Part shown: piece after piece, positions 1-5,869 of the stretch | How the letters are laid out: each line of letters starts with the position of its first letter | Position numbering within the stretch: the first letter of the stretch is position 1 | NCBI GenBank assembly: GCA_002685115.1 | Contig: NYWQ01000089.1 | Location: forward strand, 1-9,178 | Source: Flavobacteriales bacterium | Lineage (GTDB): Bacteria; Bacteroidota; Bacteroidia; Flavobacteriales; UBA7430 | Direction: 5' to 3' | DNA: 9,178 nt | Position numbers and translations under genes: made by a program | Notes under the pieces: generated by a model | Databases searched by the model: none | What the model was told of the DNA's origin: nothing | The model's input: the letters and a program-made list of their open reading frames with translations, nothing else

Positions 1-1016
1 AAGATATTTAATTGATTCGTAGTAGAATGTTCTTTTATAGTCAAGAGCTCTTCGATTTCAAAAAGGTTAAAAGATAAATTTCCATTCGATTGCCCATCGA
101 AAGAAGTGAAAACAATTTTATATACTATTTGGTCATTCTGATCCGTCACATAATATGAAAGATCAGGAGTCATTATATAACTACCATTATATTGTTTCCA
201 ATCAAATCCGATTGTGTTAATGTTTCTTGTAGTATCTAGCTGTAATATAGAATAATTGTCTGAAATGCTTCCTTGATATTGAGCCATAAGATTTCCATTC
301 GACAAAACTCCAGTGACATAGTATGCTTGATCATAATTTAGAGGGTCTGCCACATCATTATATAGATCCTCTTCGTATTTTGTGAAGAGTAAATCCCAAG
401 AATTTGACGGCGGTTCTCTGTCAACTACTTCCATATTCTCTAATGAATAATAGATGAATTTTTTATTGTTATATTGATTTACATCTAATGTAATTTGTTC
501 TTCGTCAGAGCCATCTAAGTTGGCAATCGTAAATGTATAGGCACCCATTTCTAAGCTATTAATAATCATTTTTTTTGTGTTAGCACCATAGGTAATGATA
601 TAGATTCTTGAGCCCTCGATAATATGAGATGTCATATTATAATCCCCCCAACCATAATTTAGAGCTCCAGATTCATTAACTACAAAAGCTCCTTGAGCCC
701 AATCAGTATTGTTGTTTCTTAATTGAATTGAATTTGAACTTAGGTTGATGGAAGTATACCATGCGGATATATCAGTACTAACTTCATATAAAGCAACTGC
801 ATTTCCACTGTTTATGCGAATATTCGTTTCATATGCATTTGTAGAAAATGCTAATTCCCAATTGGTTCTTTCTACCGTTTCAGTGATGCCATTTTCTAAA
901 GAATAATATATGTCATACTTATAAGATGGCCCCATAGATATACCTACATTTTCCTGTGCTTGAAGCCCAAAAGAGCATATAAAGCATGATAATAATAATG
1001 AAGTTTTAGTTTTCAT
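1..1016 (-). CDS. HmuY-like secreted protein with two related domains, probable T9SS cargo (C-terminus cut by window edge)
   Basis: The frame is open from an ATG at 1016 to the window edge, giving 338 residues without a stop. Residues 1-21 form a signal peptide: a short basic start, a hydrophobic stretch, then LQAQ before the likely cleavage site. Two similar modules follow. One starts near residue 37 (YYSLENG, then WELAF at 53-57). The other starts near residue 188 (IYYSLEN, then WDLLF at 207-211, then YYVTGVLSNG at 232-241). The aromatic YYSL...W-[ED]-L-x-F pattern is typical of HmuY-type beta-rich proteins, of which Porphyromonas HmuY binds haem. Flavobacterial relatives often have two such halves and a T9SS type A sorting domain. 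The visible sequence stops at NQLNI, just where a YPNP-type sorting domain would be expected, but that domain is not seen. The protein is probably exported and surface-attached or released. No haem-binding histidine pair is obvious, so the ligand is unproven. It is divergent from the DUF6607 gene. Confidence 0.72.
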   Translation of the reverse strand, partial: MKTKTSLLLSCFICSFGLQAQENVGISMGPSYKYDIYYSLENGITETVERTNWELAFSTNAYETNIRINSGNAVALYEVSTDISAWYTSINLSSNSIQLRNNNTDWAQGAFVVNESGALNYGWGDYNMTSHIIEGSRIYIITYGANTKKMIINSLEMGAYTFTIANLDGSDEEQITLDVNQYNNKKFIYYSLENMEVVDREPPSNSWDLLFTKYEEDLYNDVADPLNYDQAYYVTGVLSNGNLMAQYQGSISDNYSILQLDTTRNINTIGFDWKQYNGSYIMTPDLSYYVTDQNDQIVYKIVFTSFDGQSNGNLSFNLFEIEELLTIKEHSTTNQLNI

Positions 1017-1030
1017 AGTTGATTTTTTTT

Positions 1031-1038
1031 CAAAACTA
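1031..1038 (-). promoter_or_regulatory. Candidate -7 element for the HmuY-like gene
   Basis: Read on the minus strand this is TAGTTTTG, an exact match to the Bacteroidetes -7 consensus TAnnTTTG. It lies 14 bases before the ATG at 1016, so the leader would be only about 9 bases. No TTG is visible at the proper -33 distance. The call is therefore tentative, because short AT-rich matches are common here. Confidence 0.3.
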
Positions 1039-1068
1039 CTATATTTATTTAGATTAATTAAAAATAGT

Positions 1069-1099
1069 TTGGTTTTTTTTAAATTTTCTTATAAGTTTG
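1069..1099 (+). promoter_or_regulatory. Bacteroidetes-type promoter for the DUF6607 gene
   Basis: TTG at 1069-1071 is followed, after 20 bases, by TAAGTTTG at 1092-1099. This fits the Bacteroidetes sigma-A consensus TTG, about 19 bases, TAnnTTTG. Transcription would begin near 1105, leaving a leader of about 20 bases before the ATG at 1125. It sits inside the 108-bp region shared with the divergent HmuY-like gene, so one regulator could control both. No clear Fur-like palindrome was recognised. Confidence 0.55.
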
Positions 1100-1124
1100 C
1101 CCATAAAATATTAAATAAGATACT

Positions 1125-2036
1125 ATGAAACTGTTTCAAATTTTATTTGCGATTTCTTACATTCTAATTGTAGGAAAATCTCAAGCTCAAGAGTCAAAAA
1201 AACAAATGGATTATAGAGCCATAAAAAGTATGTGTGGTTGTTATAATGTCGGTTTTAATTTTGCAGAGACCTTTAGTTATTCATTAGACAGTAATTATGT
1301 TAAATCAAAAGTTAAAAATGATCGTGCTTTGGAGTGGGTTCAAATTATTGAAGATTCTCCATCTAAAATTTCACTTCAACACATCTTAATTATTGGGGAT
1401 AGTGCCAATCATTATATTGTAAAGCATTGGAGACAAGATTGGTTGTATGAAAATAGAGATTTTATGATGTATGATTCTGATAATAAATGGACTTATATAG
1501 AAAAATCTGCTTTTGAAGTGGTAGGCCAATGGACTAAAAAAGTGTTTCAGGTAGATGACAGTCCTAGATATGAAGGTTCTGGAACATGGGTTCATGTGGA
1601 TGGGAAAAGCTACTGGGAAAATGAAACAACCGCCCCATTACCACGAAGAGAGTATACTAAAAGATCTGATTACAATGTAACTCTAAGAAGAAATCGACAT
1701 GAAATTACGCGATTTGGTTGGGTTCACAATCAAGACAATGATAAAATTATACGATCTGACTCTGATTCAGATATAGTCTTAGCTCAGGAAAAAGGCTATA
1801 ATATTTATACTAAAATTGAAGATTCAAAGTGCAAATATGGCCAAGATTGGTGGTTAGAAAATAAAGATAAATGGGCTATAATAAGATCAGTATGGGAAGA
1901 AATTTATGACTCAGGGAATAATCTTTCACTCAAAAGTGAAGTTGAGGGTGTTAAGCTATATCAAGAACTTTTTGGTTTAAAACGTGATGTTAATAAATCA
2001 AAAGTTAAAAAAAGTCTTAGATCATATCTTCAATAA
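1125..2036 (+). CDS. DUF6607 family exported protein
   Basis: This 303-residue protein begins with a signal peptide (about residues 1-22, hydrophobic core ILFAISYILIVG, then SQAQ). The mature part starts with a conserved-looking RAIKSMCGCYNVGFNFAETF block (residues 31-50), which I recognise as the hallmark of DUF6607, a Bacteroidetes family of unknown function. C37 and C39 form a C-x-C pair. The rest is rich in tryptophan and charged residues (HWRQDWLYENRDF, GQWTKKVFQVDDSPRYEG, QDWWLENKDKW), with no membrane segment or known catalytic motif. The length is ordinary for the family as I know it. The protein is probably periplasmic or outer-membrane associated, and no lipobox is seen. The ATG is supported by the promoter just upstream, although no Shine-Dalgarno sequence is present. 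The divergent HmuY-like neighbour suggests, but does not prove, a shared haem or iron role. Confidence 0.75.
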   Translation: MKLFQILFAISYILIVGKSQAQESKKQMDYRAIKSMCGCYNVGFNFAETFSYSLDSNYVKSKVKNDRALEWVQIIEDSPSKISLQHILIIGDSANHYIVKHWRQDWLYENRDFMMYDSDNKWTYIEKSAFEVVGQWTKKVFQVDDSPRYEGSGTWVHVDGKSYWENETTAPLPRREYTKRSDYNVTLRRNRHEITRFGWVHNQDNDKIIRSDSDSDIVLAQEKGYNIYTKIEDSKCKYGQDWWLENKDKWAIIRSVWEEIYDSGNNLSLKSEVEGVKLYQELFGLKRDVNKSKVKKSLRSYLQ

Positions 2037-2081
2037 TTAAAACTAAATTATCCCTTAACTTATTTAAATCATTCCAAAAGC

Positions 2082-2097
2082 GGTTCGAACGAGAACC
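2082..2097 (+). repeat. Perfect 5-bp hairpin inside a GC-rich island
   Basis: GGTTC (2082-2086) pairs with GAACC (2093-2097) around a 6-base loop. The 8-bp palindrome GTTCGAAC (2083-2090) overlaps it. Downstream comes a purine-rich GGGGAG stretch and a direct repeat of AGGT (2115-2118 and 2120-2123). No T-run follows, so this is not a normal intrinsic terminator. It could be a scar of an insertion, a recombination site, or the relic of a structured RNA. The function is unknown. Confidence 0.4.
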
Positions 2098-2159
2098 AAC
2101 AAGGGGAGCCTTACAGGTCAGGTTATTTTATATAATAAAGGATCTTTTTTTAATTTCTT

Positions 2160-2167
2160 TATATTTG
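2160..2167 (+). promoter_or_regulatory. Candidate -7 element for the esterase pseudogene
   Basis: TATATTTG matches TAnnTTTG exactly and lies 19 bases before the ATG at 2187. No TTG is found 17-23 bases upstream, so support rests on the -7 element alone. Confidence 0.35.
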
Positions 2168-2186
2168 AATATTAACACTTCCAATT

Positions 2187-3190
2187 ATGAAAAAATTACT
2201 CCATTTATTATTCTTCTCGCCTTTAATTTTGATAGGGCAACAGACCTTAATTGATAGCATAAATGTTAATGGAGTTTACAGAGATTTCATTACTTACATT
2301 CCTTCAGTTAATCAACCATCTCAGCCTTCTCTCCTTTAGTTTTTAATTTTCATGGCATGACATCTAACGCCTGGCAACAAATGATATATGGTGATTTTAG
2401 AAGTATTGCAGATACAGCCAATTTTATTATCGTACATCCACAGGGTTTGTTAAACAGTTTAGGAGAAACACACTGGAGTTTAGGGCAGTCCTCAGTAGAT
2501 GATATTGGATTTGTAAATGCACTTTATGCTCATTTAGTATCAAATTATAACATCAATTTAGATCAAGTATATTCTACAGGCATGTCTAACGGAGGGGCTA
2601 TGAGTTATTATTTAGCGTGTAATATGAGTGATAAGATAGCTGCGATAGCTTCTGTAACAGGATCTATGGGGCCGTTTACTTAACAGACTTGTAATCCTGA
2701 ACACCCAACTCCTGTTTTGGAAATTCATGGAACCGCTGACGCCAATGTGCCCTTTGATTTTATTTTTAATGGCTTAGAATATTGGCGAAATTATAATAAT
2801 TGTAATTTAATAGCCGATACAACTACGATTTCAGATTCTAACTTAGAAGATTTAAGTTCGGTTGAACATATTATTTATGCCAATGGTGGTAATGGCGTTA
2901 CTACGGAGTTATTTAAAATTATTAACGGTGGGCATACTTGGCCAGGAAGCAATATCTCTTTAGGACTTACAAATTATGATATTGATGCGTCTTTTGAAGT
3001 ATGGAAGTTCTTCTCAAAATACGATATTAATGGTTTAATCAGTCCGCCCATGTCAATTGGTGTGTATGTTAAACAAAAAGAGCTTGTTAAAGTAATAGAT
3101 CTATTCGGAAGAGAATCTAAAGATAAAAATCAACTCCTGTTTTATATTTATGACGATGGAACGGTTGAGAAAAGAATAATTATTGAATAA
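2187..3190 (+). pseudogene. Secreted LpqC/PHB-depolymerase-like esterase, broken by a frameshift and a stop codon
   Basis: Reading starts at ATG 2187 with a signal peptide (MKKLLHLLFFSPLILIGQQ), continues into a family-typical N-terminus (VNGVYRDFITYIPS), and hits TAG at 2337-2339. Skipping two bases, the extra CT in the TCTCTCC run at 2328-2334, restores PLVFNFHGMTSNAWQ in the other frame. This carries the oxyanion-side FHG motif, the nucleophile elbow GMSNGG (2579-2596) and then a TAA at 2681-2683. The same frame resumes directly with QTCNPEHPTPVLEIHGTADANVP, holding the acid-residue region, and then NGGHTWPG with the catalytic histidine. The protein ends with VKVIDLFGRES...FYIYDDGTVEKRIIIE, a flavobacterial T9SS-type tail that lacks the usual YPNP start. 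The intact protein would be about 333 residues: an exported alpha/beta hydrolase of the COG3509 type, acting on ester-linked polymers or feruloyl/acetyl groups. The Ser, Asp and His regions all survive, so decay is recent, or the reads contain errors. Confidence 0.85.
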
Positions 3191-3361
3191 ATAAACCCCA
3201 CTATAATAGGTTGTAGCTTTATTCCTTTCTCTTCATGTTTTCAATAGACGAAGTAAATTAAGATGTAAATCAAAGTTATATTAAAACCTATTTTTAGTAG
3301 TAATTTAGTGTAAATGATGGTTTTTTTATTTGCCTGTAACCTTAGCCTATAAATAACTAAC
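3191..3361. other. Intergenic region before the mutarotase-like gene
   Basis: This 171-bp AT-rich region shows a short ACC...GGT dyad near 3194-3211 but no hairpin followed by a T-run strong enough to call a terminator. No exact TAnnTTTG element was found. TAACTTGT at 3358-3365 is one base off, and its nearest TTG is too far upstream. No small gene is supported. Confidence 0.4.
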
Positions 3362-4270
3362 TTGTGCATTCATTATACATACCGAACTGTGCCAGTTTTC
3401 TTAAAAAATAAATTTATTGAAGTTACCATTGATCTTCCTCAGGATAATTACCAATTTTCTAGGTTTGATTGGTCAGGTAAAATTATCGATTTTAAATACC
3501 GCGGCATTCCAATTACAACTTCTGAAAAACCATTTCAAAAAGACAACGATCCATTTGGTAAGGGCTTTTACAACGAGTTTGGAATACAAGATGCTTTAGG
3601 TTTTTATGAAGCGCCAATAGGCGGTTGGTTTCATAAAATTGGAGTTGGCTTACTTAAAAAAGATTCAGAACAATACGACTTTCAAAAGTCCTACAAAATT
3701 AAACCTGCATTATTTAAAACTTCTCATACTTCAACTAAAATGATTAGCTCTTGTAAAGCTCAAATGAGTAATGGTTATGCCTATGTTTTAACCAAACAGA
3801 TTGTTTTAGAAGCAGACGGGTTTAAAATAAGCTATCAATTACACAATACAGGTAGTAAAGTTATTGAAACCAACGAGTACTGTCATAATTTTTTAAACCT
3901 TGTGGATGCTGCAATTAATAACCGGTATCGCTTAGAATTTCCATTCATACTAGAGCCCAGTCGATTTTCAGAAATTACCAACCCTAAAAGACTCGTAGCT
4001 ATTTCAGGTCCTAACATTACGATACCCAAAGGACTCAAAAACACTGTTTTTATGAGCAACCTTTCTGGTAGTAAGTCTGTAAATGCAAAATGGCTTTTAC
4101 AGGATAGCGTTAAAAAAATAAGCATTTCCGAGCATGGAGATTTTTTAACAAGCCAACTTAATTTATGGGCAGAACCTCATGTAATGAGCCCAGAGTTATT
4201 TGTGGCCATTCACATAGAGCCTAACGAAACCTTTTGTTGGGAAAGGCGGTTTTCTGTACATCAATTGTAA
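3362..4270 (+). CDS. Galactose-mutarotase-like (aldose 1-epimerase superfamily) protein
   Basis: This is a beta-rich protein of up to 302 residues with no signal peptide, probably cytoplasmic. Landmarks are SRFDWSGKI (33-41), GKGFYNEFGI (66-75), EYCHNFLNL (172-180) and NLWAEPHVMSPELF (267-280). The first resembles the fold's early strand region. EYCHNFLNL recalls the catalytic-histidine segment of aldose epimerases (H175 here), and E278 is a possible general base. True GalM enzymes interconvert alpha and beta sugar anomers, but this branch has no assigned substrate that I know of. The start is uncertain. A stop at 3350-3352 bounds the frame, and there is no ATG before the conserved part. Candidates are TTG at 3362 and GTG at 3389, the latter giving a protein nine residues shorter that still keeps the likely first strand. 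Upstream of the NUDIX regulator and the Entner-Doudoroff genes, it fits a hexose-handling role. Alternatively it binds a sugar without catalysis. Confidence 0.55.
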   Translation: MCIHYTYRTVPVFLKNKFIEVTIDLPQDNYQFSRFDWSGKIIDFKYRGIPITTSEKPFQKDNDPFGKGFYNEFGIQDALGFYEAPIGGWFHKIGVGLLKKDSEQYDFQKSYKIKPALFKTSHTSTKMISSCKAQMSNGYAYVLTKQIVLEADGFKISYQLHNTGSKVIETNEYCHNFLNLVDAAINNRYRLEFPFILEPSRFSEITNPKRLVAISGPNITIPKGLKNTVFMSNLSGSKSVNAKWLLQDSVKKISISEHGDFLTSQLNLWAEPHVMSPELFVAIHIEPNETFCWERRFSVHQL

Positions 4271-4343
4271 TGGTATTTTAGTGCTGTTATGTCCTCTAAC
4301 GTAAATTGAGATTTGCTTTTTGTACTTCGCTTTCAGCAGCGTA

Positions 4344-4382
4344 TTCTAGTTTATATAGTTACCTAACGTTAGCTTCTAGTTT
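4344..4382. repeat. Direct repeats TTCTAGTTT flanking palindrome CTAACGTTAG
   Basis: TTCTAGTTT occurs at 4344-4352 and again at 4374-4382, 30 bases apart, which is close to three helical turns. The perfect 10-bp palindrome CTAACGTTAG (4363-4372) lies between them, and a related half, CTAACGTAA, occurs at 4296-4304. Such spacing is compatible with a protein-binding site, but short matches can arise by chance in AT-rich DNA. Confidence 0.3.
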
Positions 4383-4414
4383 TTGTTGGTTCAAATTATT
4401 TCAAGCTTATGTGC

Positions 4415-4430
4415 AATAGATTAGTCTATT
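4415..4430. promoter_or_regulatory. Candidate operator: inverted repeat AATAGA-4-TCTATT
   Basis: AATAGA (4415-4420) and TCTATT (4425-4430) are perfect inverted repeats separated by TTAG. The site covers the position where the -33 element should lie for the -7 box at 4444-4451, so a bound dimer would block RNA polymerase. NUDIX-type regulators of the NrtR/AraR group bind palindromes and often control their own genes, so this could be an autoregulatory site. That role is inferred from position only. The alternative is a weak AT-rich hairpin followed by TTTT, ending the upstream transcript. Confidence 0.35.
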
Positions 4431-4443
4431 TTAATAACTTTTG

Positions 4444-4451
4444 TAACTTTG
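4444..4451 (+). promoter_or_regulatory. -7 promoter element of the NUDIX regulator gene
   Basis: TAACTTTG matches TAnnTTTG exactly. At the -33 position there is only TTA (4421-4423, spacing 20), one base from TTG. The leader would be about 75 bases, long enough for regulation at the RNA level, although no known riboswitch fold was recognised. Confidence 0.45.
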
Positions 4452-4532
4452 AATCAATACGTTTTTTTTTTCATTAATTAGTGTTTGTTGCGAGTTTCTA
4501 TAACTTGTTGGTAATGCGTTTTAGCCTCCTGT

Positions 4533-5270
4533 ATGTCTAATATTAATATATCAGTAGATTGTGTAGTATTTGGTTTTGATTCTGATTTGGATTTGAAAGT
4601 TCTTTTAATTACAAGAAATGAAAGTTCGGACTCTTTTGATACCGGTAAAGATCATGTTTCCTTACCAGGAGATTTAATTAAATACGATGAAGAATTAGAT
4701 CCTTCTGCTCAAAGAATTTTAAAGAATTTAACTTCAATAGACAAAATATTCCTCAAGCAATTTGCCATATTTAGCGATCCAAACAGAGTAAAATACCTCA
4801 AAGATCAGGCTTGGTTAAATACCTACAGGGCAGCTCCAGATGAGCGCGTTATCACTGTTGGGTATATCTCTCTTGTTAATATTCAAGATTTTGAGCCTGA
4901 CGCCACTTTCTTTGACGATCACATAGAAGGAGAAGGAACTCGTGGCGGTTTTTATGAGAAATGTTGGACCAAAATTAACGAAATTCCTCAATTGGCTTTT
5001 GATCACAATCAAATAGTTGATACCGCTTTAGAATTTTTGAAAAAAGAATTGAATCATCAAATGTCTTCTATTTTATTACCTAAAAACTTTACTTTACCTC
5101 AGCTTCAAAAATTGCATGAAGATGTGTTAGATAAAAAAATAGACAAGCGTAATTTTAGAAAGCAAATTCTAAAAGAAGGAGTAATTGTAAAAACAAACGC
5201 AACTACTAAAACCGGTAAAAAGGGAAAACCTGCCACTTTTTACCAGTTTCAAGACGATCAGAACTTATAG
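4533..5270 (+). CDS. NrtR/AraR-like transcription regulator with degenerate NUDIX domain
   Basis: This 245-residue protein has two parts. Residues 1-155 form a NUDIX-fold sensor: an N-terminal strand (INISVDCVVFGFD), LPGD at 44-47, and FDHNQIVDTALEFL near 156-169. Residues 175-240 form the winged-helix DNA-binding part typical of the NrtR group (LLPKNFTLPQLQKLHEDVLDK, NFRKQILKEG, then the basic TKTGKKGKPATFYQF wing). The Nudix box is degenerate. Aligned on D47, E53 and R61, the catalytic glutamates become I62, N65 and L66, so hydrolysis is unlikely and the domain probably binds a ligand. Relatives include NrtR (NAD metabolism, ADP-ribose sensing) and Bacteroides AraR (arabinose). The neighbouring Entner-Doudoroff operon argues for a sugar or sugar-phosphate ligand here. 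Its stop codon is only 11 bases from that of the convergent eda gene. The ATG at 4533 begins the expected SVDCVVFGFD strand. The family call is firm, but the regulon and ligand are inferred. Confidence 0.82.
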   Translation: MSNINISVDCVVFGFDSDLDLKVLLITRNESSDSFDTGKDHVSLPGDLIKYDEELDPSAQRILKNLTSIDKIFLKQFAIFSDPNRVKYLKDQAWLNTYRAAPDERVITVGYISLVNIQDFEPDATFFDDHIEGEGTRGGFYEKCWTKINEIPQLAFDHNQIVDTALEFLKKELNHQMSSILLPKNFTLPQLQKLHEDVLDKKIDKRNFRKQILKEGVIVKTNATTKTGKKGKPATFYQFQDDQNL

Positions 5271-5287
5271 AAGAGTAGAACTTATAG
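5260..5287. repeat. 11-bp tandem direct repeat across two convergent gene ends
   Basis: AGAACTTATAG occurs at 5260-5270 and 5277-5287 (17-bp period). The first copy contains the TAG stop of the NUDIX regulator. The second, read on the other strand, contains the last codon and TAA stop of eda. It looks like a small duplication that helps set both C-termini. Confidence 0.7.
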
Positions 5288-5863
5288 TTTGTTATTAAAC
5301 TTTTTTTGTACCCAAGAACCGCCTACAGAAAGAACATTGTCTAAGGCTAAAAATTCATGCTGGTTTTCTACACTAATACCTCCAGTTGGGCAAAACTTTA
5401 CTTGAGGAAATACCTGAGCATACGTTTTGAGAGCTTCTATACCTCCAGCTATATGTGCCGGAAAGAATTTAAGCGTATCCCATCCTAAGCGCAATCCTTC
5501 CATAATTTCACTCGGCGTCATTACACCAGGTAAAAAAGGAATCTTTAACTCATTTAAAACGTCGATTAAATCTGTTTGTATACCTGGTAAAACGATAAAG
5601 TCTACACCTGCTTCAAGTAGTTTAGTAACCTGTTCCGTTTTAATTACAGAACCGGCACCTACTAGGAATGAGCTCTCACAATGTTCCTTGGCTAGTTTTA
5701 TTGCATCCATAGCACACGCTGTACGTAGGGTAATTTCAATAGAATTAAAGTTGTTCTCTTTTAAATAATCCAATAAGGGAATTACTTCCTTAAGATGATT
5801 TATTTTTACAACCGGTACAATTGGATTGTTTCCGAGTACTGTTCTAATATTGTTTTGAGTCAT
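5282..5863 (-). CDS. eda: KDPG/KHG aldolase (2-dehydro-3-deoxy-phosphogluconate aldolase)
   Basis: This class I aldolase splits 2-keto-3-deoxy-6-phosphogluconate into pyruvate and glyceraldehyde-3-phosphate, the last Entner-Doudoroff step. It may also cleave 4-hydroxy-2-oxoglutarate. The TIM-barrel signature runs in order: PVVKI (17-21), SIEITLRT with E43 and R47, VGAGSVI (68-74), LPGVMTPSE (111-119), LKFFPA with the Schiff-base lysine K132, and FCPTGGIS, followed by GGSW near the end. All key residues are present, so the enzyme should be active. At 193 residues it is about 20 shorter than E. coli Eda (213), because the last helix after GGSWV is missing. The C-terminus ends within a small duplicated sequence. 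The ATG at 5863 is 6 bases after the edd stop, so the gene is last in the zwf-pgl-edd-eda operon and is cytoplasmic. No Shine-Dalgarno sequence is seen. Confidence 0.95.
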   Translation of the reverse strand: MTQNNIRTVLGNNPIVPVVKINHLKEVIPLLDYLKENNFNSIEITLRTACAMDAIKLAKEHCESSFLVGAGSVIKTEQVTKLLEAGVDFIVLPGIQTDLIDVLNELKIPFLPGVMTPSEIMEGLRLGWDTLKFFPAHIAGGIEALKTYAQVFPQVKFCPTGGISVENQHEFLALDNVLSVGGSWVQKKFNNKL

Positions 5864-5869
5864 AATGAT

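Larger units (their letters stand above)
2037..2186. other. Intergenic region with a GC-rich island
   Basis: These 150 bases separate the DUF6607 gene from the decayed esterase. Most of the region is strongly AT-rich, but 2080-2122 is about 58% G+C (25 of 43 bases) and contains a hairpin. No open frame, tRNA cloverleaf or recognisable insertion-sequence end was found. A -7-like element lies at 2160-2167. Confidence 0.5.
4271..4532. promoter_or_regulatory. Regulatory intergenic region before the NUDIX regulator
   Basis: This 262-bp non-coding region is unusually rich in symmetric elements. It holds a perfect palindrome CTAACGTTAG (4363-4372) between two TTCTAGTTT repeats, a 6-bp inverted repeat at 4415-4430, and a -7 element at 4444-4451. 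A weak CGCT/AGCG hairpin lies near 4329-4342. No intrinsic terminator with a strong stem was found for the upstream gene. The only small open frame is eight codons (4514-4540), overlaps the regulator's start and has no support. Confidence 0.45.

Noticed and set aside
2080..2122. GTTCGAAC-containing island as a tRNA T-arm or tRNA fragment
   Set aside because: The bases flanking TTCGAAC do not form the required 5-bp T-stem on either strand, and no acceptor or anticodon arm is present.
2717..3190. Stand-alone 157-residue protein starting at TTG 2717
   Set aside because: It is the in-frame C-terminal continuation of the broken esterase beyond the TAA at 2681-2683 and lacks the nucleophile serine. 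It is better read as part of the pseudogene.
3883..4125. 80-codon minus-strand frame inside the mutarotase-like gene
   Set aside because: It overlaps the conserved core of the plus-strand gene and has no promoter or family match.
4329..4342. CGCT/AGCG hairpin as a terminator for the mutarotase-like gene
   Set aside because: The stem has only four pairs and no proper T-run follows, so it is too weak to call.
4514..4540. Eight-codon leader peptide overlapping the start of the NUDIX regulator
   Set aside because: It has no ribosome-binding signal, no attenuator-like hairpins and no repeated regulatory codons. A frame this short is expected by chance.
5427..5768. Open frame of 113 codons on the plus strand opposite eda
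   Set aside because: It is fully antisense to a gene with every catalytic motif intact, has no family resemblance and no promoter. It is a shadow frame.
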